Assembly (NCBI GenBank): GCA_001970955.1
Contig: MPUH01000423.1
Location: 1 to 55,413, forward strand
DNA: 55,413 nt
Reading direction: 5' to 3'
From: Stentor coeruleus
Taxonomy: Eukaryota > Ciliophora > Heterotrichea > Heterotrichida > Stentoridae
The translations under genes were made by a program, and so were the position numbers. The notes under the pieces were generated by a model. That model was not told the origin of the DNA and did not search any database. It saw only the letters and a program-made list of their open reading frames with translations. Below are positions 42,851 to 51,370 of the stretch, in pieces. Position 1 is the stretch's first letter. Every line of letters begins with the position of its first letter.

Positions 42851-44146
42851 CTATAAAGATGATTTAGTTTTTATACTTTTGATTTTTTCAAGGCAGTTAA
42901 GGACGTGTTTTCCATATTGGTAACCCCTAATACTAGACGCTTTTTCAGATACTTTAGATATAAGAAAAGCTTGAAGTTTACCTTCAGAGACCTCAAGAGC
43001 TTTCTGTATTACAAAATTAGCGAATTTATCTGTCATCAATTCAGACACCCTAGGCGATTCAAAAATCTCTACAGCAAAAGCATTAACTTGTTCTGGAGAT
43101 CCAACAACAAAGCATTTCTCTATAACATTACTTGCAAACTTGTGCTTACTTAATTCAAAAAGTTTGGTTCGAAAACTATTGATAAGTTCTTCTTTCTCTT
43201 GACGCCCTCCTTTGTCTAAAATATGTTGTATGACGTAATTTCCATAATTTTTCATACTGATTTCTACAGAGTTTCTTATGATTAGGTCAAAAATTAATTG
43301 TATGCTATCACGTGGACAGTATTCTATTATCCTCTGTATTACTCTGCAGCCATATTGATGCTCAGCCCAATACACAGTGTTCATTTTCAGTGCTTCCACG
43401 ATAAAACTTATACAGTTGTAAGGCAAAATTTCTATACATTTTTGGATTACGTGGTTGCCATTCTGGTCTTCAACTGCTTTTTCAACATTCCCATGGAACT
43501 CTAAAGCTATGAGACGTTTTTGGTCCATGTCAACTGAGTCGAGAACTTTTTGTAAAACCCTACAACCATATGTATGCAGTGAAAGCTCGACAATTTTCCC
43601 AGTCATTTGATGAGCAATAGCTCTTTTATGTTCTTTAGTCCCATATTCAAATACTTTTTGGACAACATAATTTCCAAAAACATCGACAATCAAACCAAGG
43701 GAGTTTTCTAATATTTCCTCATAGACCATCTGCTTATCTTCTACTGGCGCATACTCATATTTCTGTTGTAAAAACCTAGACCCAGCCTGATCCCTAGCAA
43801 GTTCTGCTATCCTCCCTCTAACCTCAGCAAGTTCTGATCTTTTATTCTCAGTCGGGGACCTAACCGAAGGTATAAACTCTGGAGCAGCAGTATTAAGATT
43901 TGGTATTTGAATAGGCTTAAACGTCTCAATCACTGAAAAATTAGAATACTGAGGTTCTTTAGGGGAGAATAGTTGAGGATATGGGGCAATATCAGCAGGT
44001 GCTGAAGTTGATCTTTCTAAAAGCTGCGTAAGCTCGTCTTTATTCAACAGTACATGACGTTTAGTTTTTGAGTATCTCATAAGAGACTCTTCTTCAGAGT
44101 CTTCATCTTCAAGTAAGATGTTACCTATTAGCTTTCTCTCAAGCAT
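42851..44146 (-). CDS. Pumilio-family (PUF) RNA-binding protein
   Basis: A 431-residue protein starting at ATG 44146. Residues 1-110 are acidic or disordered. The rest is a full eight-repeat Pumilio homology domain. Base-contact residues by repeat read SRFLQ, NYVVQ, CRVLQ, NHVIQ, CRVIQ, NYVIQ, SNVIE and NFVIQ. By the known PUF code this predicts recognition of an RNA element like UGUAUAUA (the human PUM1/2 code), with Phe replacing the stacking Tyr in repeat 8. PUF proteins bind 3' UTRs and repress or destabilise mRNAs. The gene is a single exon. Confidence 0.95.
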   Translation of the reverse strand: MLERKLIGNILLEDEDSEEESLMRYSKTKRHVLLNKDELTQLLERSTSAPADIAPYPQLFSPKEPQYSNFSVIETFKPIQIPNLNTAAPEFIPSVRSPTENKRSELAEVRGRIAELARDQAGSRFLQQKYEYAPVEDKQMVYEEILENSLGLIVDVFGNYVVQKVFEYGTKEHKRAIAHQMTGKIVELSLHTYGCRVLQKVLDSVDMDQKRLIALEFHGNVEKAVEDQNGNHVIQKCIEILPYNCISFIVEALKMNTVYWAEHQYGCRVIQRIIEYCPRDSIQLIFDLIIRNSVEISMKNYGNYVIQHILDKGGRQEKEELINSFRTKLFELSKHKFASNVIEKCFVVGSPEQVNAFAVEIFESPRVSELMTDKFANFVIQKALEVSEGKLQAFLISKVSEKASSIRGYQYGKHVLNCLEKIKSIKTKSSL

Positions 44147-45617
44147 GATATTAATGGCTAGGAGTATTTAAAAGTTAAAGTTTAGGAATATATATTGATT
44201 AAAAAAGTTAGGGTACTTGTTAGGAAATTAGATTTAGAATGGAGTTTTATTATAATTTTTGATTGAGAGAATTTGAACATTTTTATGTGTTCCTGATATT
44301 TAATTGATGCTGATAAGGCTTAGGATTGTTGTTGATAAGGAAGTAGAAGTAAAGGAGGGTATTAGATTTTTGTGATGGTGGGAATATTTTTTTAGAAAAA
44401 AGTGAATGAGGGCTTTTGGGGAGGGTATGGGTTGGAGAGATGTGCGAGAGTAGAGTGATTGAAAGGTTTGAGATTTTTTATGGAAGTTGATCTTTTTGTA
44501 AGATAAAGACAGTTAAAAAGAATTTGTAATAGTGCGGGTTAATATAAAATGTAAGAAAAGGGCCAGTTATTGGTGTTTGACTGGATGATTTGTTTCTGAC
44601 GTTTAGGATTTAAGGATCAACAGGTGTTGCTGGAGTTAGGGAAATATGCTACAAATTTAGTATATTTTTTTGTACAATGACATGTGTGGGACAAAGAGTA
44701 GAATCTACCTTTTGATATCATAAAAATCAGATTTTTTAAGATAAAACTGTTAAAGCAAAGTATCGAGTTTATTATAAAGATATCGAAACATTTTAAAATT
44801 TGTAGAAGAGGAATTTATGGAAAATAAAGGACTTAATTATGAAAGGGAGATTATAAAATGATATTAAATGTTTTAAGGTTTGAAATTATAATTTGGGTAG
44901 TTTAAGGGAAATGATGTTTCAGATAAGGTTTTATATGGAATGTATAAGTATAATATAAAAATAAGACCTAAAAGTCATAATAAAATTATCTTTGGATTCT
45001 GTTGTTAGATAAATAAGATAGAAGTTGAATATGAAAAATTATAAAAGAAGCAATATTAATAATGAGTAGTAAATACTTTTTATATCAATGGCAAATGTGT
45101 TGTATTCAAATTTTTACAAATGAAAACATTGAATTTAATATAATTTTTTTATAAAAGATGATAAGTTATCTTTAAAAATACAGTCAAAGAACCTTTTAGC
45201 TTTTAATATAATGAATATACTAGAAAATATTGTTTTACCGATGAAATAATTGAAGGTCACTTTGAAATATTTTAGGTCTGAGGAGAAAATTATAAAAATC
45301 TCAAATAAGAATTAACAGAAGTTTTATTAACGAGCCTAAAAATTATTATTAAGAAAAATTATTTTAATAGATAAATCTATAGATTTTATAAACATGTCTT
45401 TGGAAAAACTTGATAGAAGAAAAACTAAAACCCCACCCAGATATGACTTAAAAGAAATGAAACTATTAAATTTTATAAATCAAAGCAGTATCTATTATAA
45501 GAAAAATTATAATAAACCCTAATAATAATTAGCAACATAAACTAACTTAGTAACTTTATCTATTATAATCCATAAAATCTTATCATTAAAATAAAATTTA
45601 AAACTTAATCCTATATC
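44147..45617. other. Gene-free stretch of 1.5 kb
   Basis: No supported gene. The + strand is G-richer and C-poor through about 44200-44650. The rest is AT-rich spacer upstream of the Pumilio gene. Confidence 0.5.
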
Positions 45618-46160
45618 TTAGCTTAATGGGGAGTAATTGTACTCAGCTTTATTATGCATAATGAGTTTATTTTCAACAAAATAAAAACTATCTGACTTAG
45701 TCTCCCACGGTGCTGCAATCATATCAGCTTTCAAATTCTCTGGCAATGAAGGCATCTCATAAATAACTTCCCAAGTATTTCTAGTACCAGGTATGCAGAA
45801 CTCAAGATTAAAGTCGAAACTCTTAAGCAAAGTTGACCTAAAATAGTGCCTTTCAATCATCCTAAAATTTCGCACTTCTTTTGACCCAACTTTAAAGCCA
45901 ATTGTACTACCAAGTGCTGTTAAATTCAGAAAGTCTGGGCCGAGATGATATTTAATAGTTCGAATTGAGTCATCTTCAATCACTTCTCTTGATTCTTCTT
46001 CATCTTCATTGGTTACTTCGAATAGCACAGTCCCGCTTTCTAGATCGCGCACTTTGAAGTATACAAACTCTATACCGTAAACATTCGCAGAAAGAGGACA
46101 TAAGAAGCGATCTGTGGCCTCTGTAAGCGCACTTACATAGTCAGGAGTTATTATATCCAT
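45618..46160 (-). CDS. UNC119: UNC119-type lipid-binding chaperone
   Basis: A 180-residue protein starting at ATG 46160. The sequence follows UNC119 nearly throughout: ITPDYVSALTEATDRFLC, YFKVRDLESGTVLFEV, NFRMIERHYFRSTLLKSFDF, FCIPGTRNTWEVIYEMP, then ETKSDSFYFVENKLIMHNKAEYNYS. UNC119 wraps the myristoyl group of N-myristoylated cargo in a beta-sandwich pocket, carries it to cilia, and lets go when ARL3-GTP binds. An acidic insertion (NEDEEESREVIEDDS, about 51-65) replaces the vertebrate loop. ARL3 and a candidate N-myristoylated MORN protein are encoded in this same window. Confidence 0.96.
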   Translation of the reverse strand: MDIITPDYVSALTEATDRFLCPLSANVYGIEFVYFKVRDLESGTVLFEVTNEDEEESREVIEDDSIRTIKYHLGPDFLNLTALGSTIGFKVGSKEVRNFRMIERHYFRSTLLKSFDFNLEFCIPGTRNTWEVIYEMPSLPENLKADMIAAPWETKSDSFYFVENKLIMHNKAEYNYSPLS

Positions 46161-46547
46161 TTAATTTATAAGCCATATACATCTTTATATATTCCCGTGT
46201 TTGGATAACCCTGATTTGATAAAAGTAATGGATTATGAGAGTTATATGAAGAAAGCTTGAAATTTATGAACAGGGTATTAAGCTCCCTTTTATAGAAAAG
46301 CTATTTTATTTGCCACAATAATATAACACTCTTATTGACAAATGCGCAATTCCATTGTATAAATGATATGATTTCCATATTTACCTAATAATATTATATG
46401 CTTATATTAAATATACACTTACACTAAAGCCTATGACACATAATAAAAATCCTTTATTATTATTTCCTACTAAAGGTAATCCTCTACCTAAAAACCCTTC
46501 TTATATCCAACATAAACCAACCCGGGGTATGCAAAAATATAATAATA
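46161..46547. promoter_or_regulatory. Divergent spacer UNC119 / C2 protein
   Basis: 387 bp between two divergent start codons; no gene inside. It should contain the promoters of both. No specific motif is identified. Confidence 0.4.
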
Positions 46548-47705
46548 ATGATTCAGAATACAGACCCAGACAAATGTCTGATTTTGAGGCTTAAGGTCTT
46601 TGAAAGTACTCTAAGCCGAAACGTGGCTAAGTTCGGTTCAATGAACCCATATCTAGAAGTCTCTTGGAACGACGAGAAATGGCGAACAAAAGCCTTGTCC
46701 GGAGCTCATTTAACCCCAGTTTGGAACGAAGGGCATATTTTTGAAGCTCTTGATCCCGCGCCTGCACATTTAAAAGTCGTCCATTATGGCCTTTTATTCA
46801 CAAACCAAGAAATCGGCTCACTTGTCATATCAGTAGAAGACTTAACACAAGGTAAAACTAAAGAATGGCTTGAAATTTACTATGAAGGGACATTAGCTGG
46901 AAAAATACTTATAAGTGCAAATATGTATGAAGAAAGAAGATCTGAACAAAGTACACATAATACAAGCTATGCCTCGGTAGATTTGAAAAAAGAATATGCG
47001 AGAAAACTAAATGAACTTGAGTTAGAAAAAGAGGAATTGGAATTTTATAGAAGGAAATATAAGAGGAAAGTTGAAAAATTTAATCAAGAGAAAAGGAATT
47101 ATAAAGCAAAAGTTACAGAAATTGTTAGAAGGACAACACCAAAACATACGGAAGAAAGTTCTAGTGAGGAGATTGGGGATTATAGTCAGCCACAGATTGT
47201 TGTGATTTCCCCTAATGATGAAGCTGGACAAGAAGAAAGTTTGGTTAATAAGGAAAAAGCTCTTTTGCAGCAGGAGAAAAAAGCATATTCGCAGTTGAAA
47301 AACCAATTAGATATTGAACTTGCGAGGCTGAGAAGGGAGAAACATAGAGTATCTGTACAAAGGAAGCTTGTAGCTTATTCACAAGGGAAATTAAGTGATA
47401 TTGCTAAAAGTATGGATATTGGACACAACCCTCAAGTTAAAAAATCAATTAGTGAAGAAAAAATGAAAAGAAATTTATCAAAGTTCACATATGATTGGCA
47501 GGAATATGACGATATAAAGATCGATAATCTTAAAGAAAAAGAAGAAAATAATGAAGAGTTACTAGAATTGAAATTGAATATGGGAGATAAGCTTGCATCT
47601 CCTAGGAGAGCGACTACTCCTAAAAGTACAGATATGGGAAGAGCAAATGTGAAATTTAGAAATCAGAACTACTCAACTGGTAAATTTTTTATTTATGATA
47701 GTTAA
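46548..47705 (+). CDS. C2-domain coiled-coil protein
   Basis: A 385-residue protein starting at ATG 46548. Residues about 10-130 form a C2 domain (LILRLKVFESTLSRNV, MNPYLEVSWNDEKWRTK, LTPVWNEGHIFEAL, EIGSLVISVEDL, WLEIYYEGTLAGKILI). The Asp residues that bind calcium in classical C2 domains are largely missing, so it probably binds proteins or membranes independently of calcium. Two coiled coils follow (about 145-200 and 225-275), then a basic, Ser/Thr-rich end. This C2-plus-coil layout is common among ciliate cortical proteins, but I cannot name a family. Confidence 0.8.
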   Translation: MIQNTDPDKCLILRLKVFESTLSRNVAKFGSMNPYLEVSWNDEKWRTKALSGAHLTPVWNEGHIFEALDPAPAHLKVVHYGLLFTNQEIGSLVISVEDLTQGKTKEWLEIYYEGTLAGKILISANMYEERRSEQSTHNTSYASVDLKKEYARKLNELELEKEELEFYRRKYKRKVEKFNQEKRNYKAKVTEIVRRTTPKHTEESSSEEIGDYSQPQIVVISPNDEAGQEESLVNKEKALLQQEKKAYSQLKNQLDIELARLRREKHRVSVQRKLVAYSQGKLSDIAKSMDIGHNPQVKKSISEEKMKRNLSKFTYDWQEYDDIKIDNLKEKEENNEELLELKLNMGDKLASPRRATTPKSTDMGRANVKFRNQNYSTGKFFIYDS

Positions 47706-48321
47706 TTATTAGTATAATGTACACTGGAGAAAGATTTTTAGTCTTGGAAGTCTATTTTTATTTAATTATTACCACAAAATATTCATTTTAATTTGTTATA
47801 CCTAAAGCATAATAATCTTATGTTCAGATCTAAGTATTTTATTAATGACACCCTATCCAACTAATCATAAATCTCATACTCTGATTTTTAGAAACCTGTT
47901 CTTAAGTTTACTCATCTTTTATCTTCTAATAATAACTAAATTTTCTTACTCAAAACCTCTACACGCATAAAACCCTAATATAAAGTTTTAAATCCTAATC
48001 TTACTACTTAAAGCATAAAATGGAGTATTTGAATACCTAAATCCTAATCCTAAAAAAAGGCGACATACTAAATCCCTATACAAATTTCCTAATAATATCA
48101 ACTTCTTATCAACAAGACAACATAATATCAACCTTATAACTTTTATATTCCTCATTTTATATAATTCTAAAAAACCCAACTCCTACAAAGCTTTCCTCAT
48201 AGTCTTCTCCCTACTATCCCAGCTTTACAAACATATCACATCAACAAAAAGACTTGAAAAATTTTCCTCATTATTTCGAAAACAAAGTCATTAAGTCTTA
48301 AAAAGCCTAAATAACGTTATA
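47706..48321. other. AT-rich spacer between convergent genes
   Basis: No supported gene; the short frames here are AT-driven. Confidence 0.5.
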
Positions 48322-48552
48322 TTATCTTCGTTCACGATCAGAGTCAGCTATCAAGAATTTAGCATACAGAAGAGAGTCCCTTCCATTATCCATATAAGCC
48401 ATTGAGTAAACTGAAGCAAATACAATGAAAACTAGCAGGATAGGCAGCCATATGCAGATTTGCGTGAGTCCTACATTTGGAGTATCTGTTTCACTCACGT
48501 TAGCAAGCACAGTTACAAGAGTAACATATAAGCCTATCAATGACTTTACCAT
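48322..48552 (-). CDS. Tiny single-pass membrane protein, ATP6AP2-like C-terminal part
   Basis: A 76-residue protein starting at ATG 48552. It has a signal-peptide-like N-terminus (MVKSLIGLYVTLVTVLANVS), a short lumenal piece, a membrane helix (ICIWLPILLVFIVFASVYSM) and a tail MDNGRDSLLYAKFLIADSD. The helix followed by Y-x-M, then MD-x-G-x-DS-x-x-Y, resembles the end of the V-ATPase accessory protein ATP6AP2 (renin receptor), whose membrane fragment sits in the V0 ring. If so, this is a minimal version without the large lumenal domain. The start region overlaps a tandem duplication that creates an upstream ATG. Confidence 0.6.
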   Translation of the reverse strand: MVKSLIGLYVTLVTVLANVSETDTPNVGLTQICIWLPILLVFIVFASVYSMAYMDNGRDSLLYAKFLIADSDRERR

Positions 48553-48608
48553 ATAATTATAGTTAAACCTATCAATGACTTCACCATATAATTATAGTTA
48601 CCTATCAA
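48533..48608 (-). repeat. Tandem duplication over the start of the ATP6AP2-like gene
   Basis: Copies at 48533-48567 and 48568-48600 (about 33-35 bp, two differences), followed by a partial third at 48601-48608. Copy one carries the true ATG; copy two places another ATG upstream; the partial third reaches the stop codon of the DENN gene. There is no N here, so it is not the assembly signature seen elsewhere. Confidence 0.8.
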
Positions 48609-50890
48609 CTAATACTATCCTCAGGACCAGGACTGCATTTTCTCTCACTATGCCTTCCAAGATAGCTTTGCTTTTTCTTAAACGATGATTTCTTGGTCAA
48701 AGCGAGCTCGCTTAGGTTTTCTCTAATTAACAAAGTCATCGGGTTGTTTTTTATGTCTTCTAGCATATCCTTAAGCATTTTCGATGATTCTATAGCAAAC
48801 TCCAGTCTTACCTTATCAGAGTTTAACTCTTTATCTAAAACCTTTGCTATTGGGTATACAGGGATTAGTGCCGGATTACTTTTTTCGATTTTCATACAAA
48901 AGTCTAATATTAACGAAGAGTTCCAAAGCCTTTTTGGTGTTGCCAAATGATAAGCCAACTGTACAGCTAAAGCTTCAGGAAAACTCCCTACAGCCGATTG
49001 AGTCATATGAAAAATACACGATTGGACTGAAAAATTTCTAAAAGATTCACGAGTCAAGGGCTGTATAATCCCTTTTAAAAACTGTATTATCCCGAAATCT
49101 CCATAAAAAAGGTTAGGTAAGGCAAAAGTCTTCCCTTCAAAATAATCCTTTTCTATTTGATGCAAAAACTGCTTAGCCACTTTGCTTGAGTTTTGTGAAA
49201 ATTCAGTTCTGTTAATAAGTTTTCTAGCATCAGCTAATAATAAATTCCCAGTTTGTACTGTGAATTTGTTAGAAACTGAGTCTTTTTTATGTATATAAAA
49301 GTAACTTTGAAGTTGGTCGAAAAGGTCTTCATTAGAGATTTTTTCTAATATTTTGATTTCGTAGGTGGGTTTTTCAGGGACGAAACTTTCCCCATATTTT
49401 TTAATGTGTTCAGATAAAAAAGTGAATTTTTTTTGTAGTGATTCATCTTTTTTAGCCCCATATTCCAGGAACTCTTTAAAAGCTTTAGAGTCTACAATCT
49501 CAGCCCAGAACCCTTCCAACGAGCATTTGTAGCATTTTTCCACTTTTTCTGATAAAAAACGCTCTTTGTCAAACTGAACTTTCCCATCATATTCTGTTTT
49601 TGCAACATAAACATTATAATCTTGTAGAGTCTTGAAAAAAACACTAGAAAAAACGCTTCGGATCAAGTTTACAAAGTACTCGCTTTTTTGGTCCTGTTCA
49701 CAATTAGTCAGGAACTGGGCTTTTTTCACGAACTCCGAGTCTTTTATAGACTTTTCTAATGGTGCCATCCTATAAATACTAAGCCTATCATGATCAACAT
49801 AATATAAAGACTTAATATATTGGATTTTTTCCCCTATACTCGACCTTAAACATTCACATAATAAAGGTGAAGTTATAATATGCAAAGTATTAGAATCTAT
49901 ATCTAAAACATTTATATCTGAACTTAAAGCATGGATTTCATCAATAGTACAAGTTTCTGAGTTCAAACCTATAACAAATGGTCTATTAACTAAAGCTTTA
50001 GATATAACTCCAATTGATGCTAAAGGAATTAATAGTTGACTTGGTTTAAAAGGGAACATTAATAGTATTAGAGCATGTTGGATTAAATATAAAATATAAT
50101 CATTTGAACTTAAAAAGACTATGCTTTTACCTAGAAGAAGAAGTTCCCATAGAATGATAATATTCCTTATGTCAAGCAAGTCTATTAGTATGTTTATAGA
50201 ACTTTCATGATAACCAAGTTTATAATCGCTTATTATAGGGACTTTTATTATATGTGTACCTATAGAAAAGGTTAATTTGATACCGACTGGGGGGATTATA
50301 AGGTCGTTTAATAGGAAAAACATATTTTTTATGAACTCTACACTGGCTATACAGTTTTTTGTACCTTCTTGTAAGGTTGATATTGAAGATAATTGAGAAT
50401 ATAAGGCTCCGAGAATGTTTCGGAACAAGTCTGAGTATTTTGCTACAGTTCTTATACATATAATAATTGGCACATAGTATGTTTCTTCGGGCTCAGGCTC
50501 AGTTTCTCTGTCAATTTTGATAAAACTCATAAACCCAGCTGGGTTTCTTCGCTCTTTTGAAAGCTCGAGGATTGTTGGGGTTACTTTTTCATAGAGTTTT
50601 AAGCAGTGAAGGTATTCAGTCTTATTGTTGGAGTGCGTGTGGCTAGTTGAAAAAAAGGATGGATACTCGGATACCTTTTGTAGCGAGATTTGAGGCTGGG
50701 TGAATACTGCTTCGATTATATGCTTACATTGCTTGCCTGTTGGAGGTAGATGAAATAGCATCTCAGGCGATGTGGTAATCTGGTCGTTGTGAAAAAGCTT
50801 TCTTAGAGTTTTAGTAGAAACTCCTAGTATTAGAATAGAGTCAATAAGCCGGATTCCAGGCATGTATTGGTCTTTGAATATCCATTCCAT
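48605..50890 (-). CDS. DENN-domain protein (candidate RabGEF)
   Basis: A 761-residue, single-exon protein starting at ATG 50890. The N-terminal 330 residues follow the tripartite DENN layout: an upstream part (RLIDSILILGV, MLFHLPPTGKQ, YVPIIICIRT), the central DENN core (LDIRNIIILWELLLLGKSIVFLSS, LILLMFPFKPSQLLIPLAS, FVIGLN), and a downstream part around 390-470. The C-terminal half is helical and may match the dDENN plus SBF2-like region. DENN proteins catalyse GDP release from Rab GTPases. A Rab and a RabGAP are encoded 8-11 kb away. The specific Rab is unknown. Confidence 0.85.
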   Translation of the reverse strand: MEWIFKDQYMPGIRLIDSILILGVSTKTLRKLFHNDQITTSPEMLFHLPPTGKQCKHIIEAVFTQPQISLQKVSEYPSFFSTSHTHSNNKTEYLHCLKLYEKVTPTILELSKERRNPAGFMSFIKIDRETEPEPEETYYVPIIICIRTVAKYSDLFRNILGALYSQLSSISTLQEGTKNCIASVEFIKNMFFLLNDLIIPPVGIKLTFSIGTHIIKVPIISDYKLGYHESSINILIDLLDIRNIIILWELLLLGKSIVFLSSNDYILYLIQHALILLMFPFKPSQLLIPLASIGVISKALVNRPFVIGLNSETCTIDEIHALSSDINVLDIDSNTLHIITSPLLCECLRSSIGEKIQYIKSLYYVDHDRLSIYRMAPLEKSIKDSEFVKKAQFLTNCEQDQKSEYFVNLIRSVFSSVFFKTLQDYNVYVAKTEYDGKVQFDKERFLSEKVEKCYKCSLEGFWAEIVDSKAFKEFLEYGAKKDESLQKKFTFLSEHIKKYGESFVPEKPTYEIKILEKISNEDLFDQLQSYFYIHKKDSVSNKFTVQTGNLLLADARKLINRTEFSQNSSKVAKQFLHQIEKDYFEGKTFALPNLFYGDFGIIQFLKGIIQPLTRESFRNFSVQSCIFHMTQSAVGSFPEALAVQLAYHLATPKRLWNSSLILDFCMKIEKSNPALIPVYPIAKVLDKELNSDKVRLEFAIESSKMLKDMLEDIKNNPMTLLIRENLSELALTKKSSFKKKQSYLGRHSERKCSPGPEDSIS

Positions 50891-51370
50891 AATTATATAT
50901 ACATAGATGTATTAAAGAATCATATTTTTCTTTTTAGAATTAAAGTAGTACTTCTAGTAATATCATAAGTTATGATATTTCTAATAAGCTATGGCTTTAT
51001 ACAACATTTTATATTGTGATTTAAAATGATAATCATAATTTATAAACATCACAACCCATAAACACAATAAAAAATATTTATTCTTTAGTTTTATACCGAA
51101 AATCATCAAGCACTTTCTTAATCATTTAACACCCTTTCAATAAAACATTATTTAAAATCCCTCCCATACAAATTCTCTTAAAAAGCTATAAATTTTTCTT
51201 TTAATGCCTAACCTAACATATAAATTCCTCATCTGCTAATGATAAACCTAAAAATATCTATCATGCACAGTAAACTCCCAATTAAAAATCCATAAAAAAT
51301 ATTTATCCTCACTCAATATTCTCCTTTAATTAACTTCATTTTTCAATTATCTCCAACATAACTAATAAAA
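50891..51370. promoter_or_regulatory. Divergent spacer DENN / HEAT protein
   Basis: 480 bp between divergent start codons; no gene seen. It should hold both promoters. Confidence 0.4.

Noticed and set aside
48536-48552. 16-nt GT...TAG segment right after the ATG of the ATP6AP2-like gene as an intron
   Set aside because: It lacks the A at -6, and its removal leads quickly to an in-frame stop; reading through gives a signal peptide.
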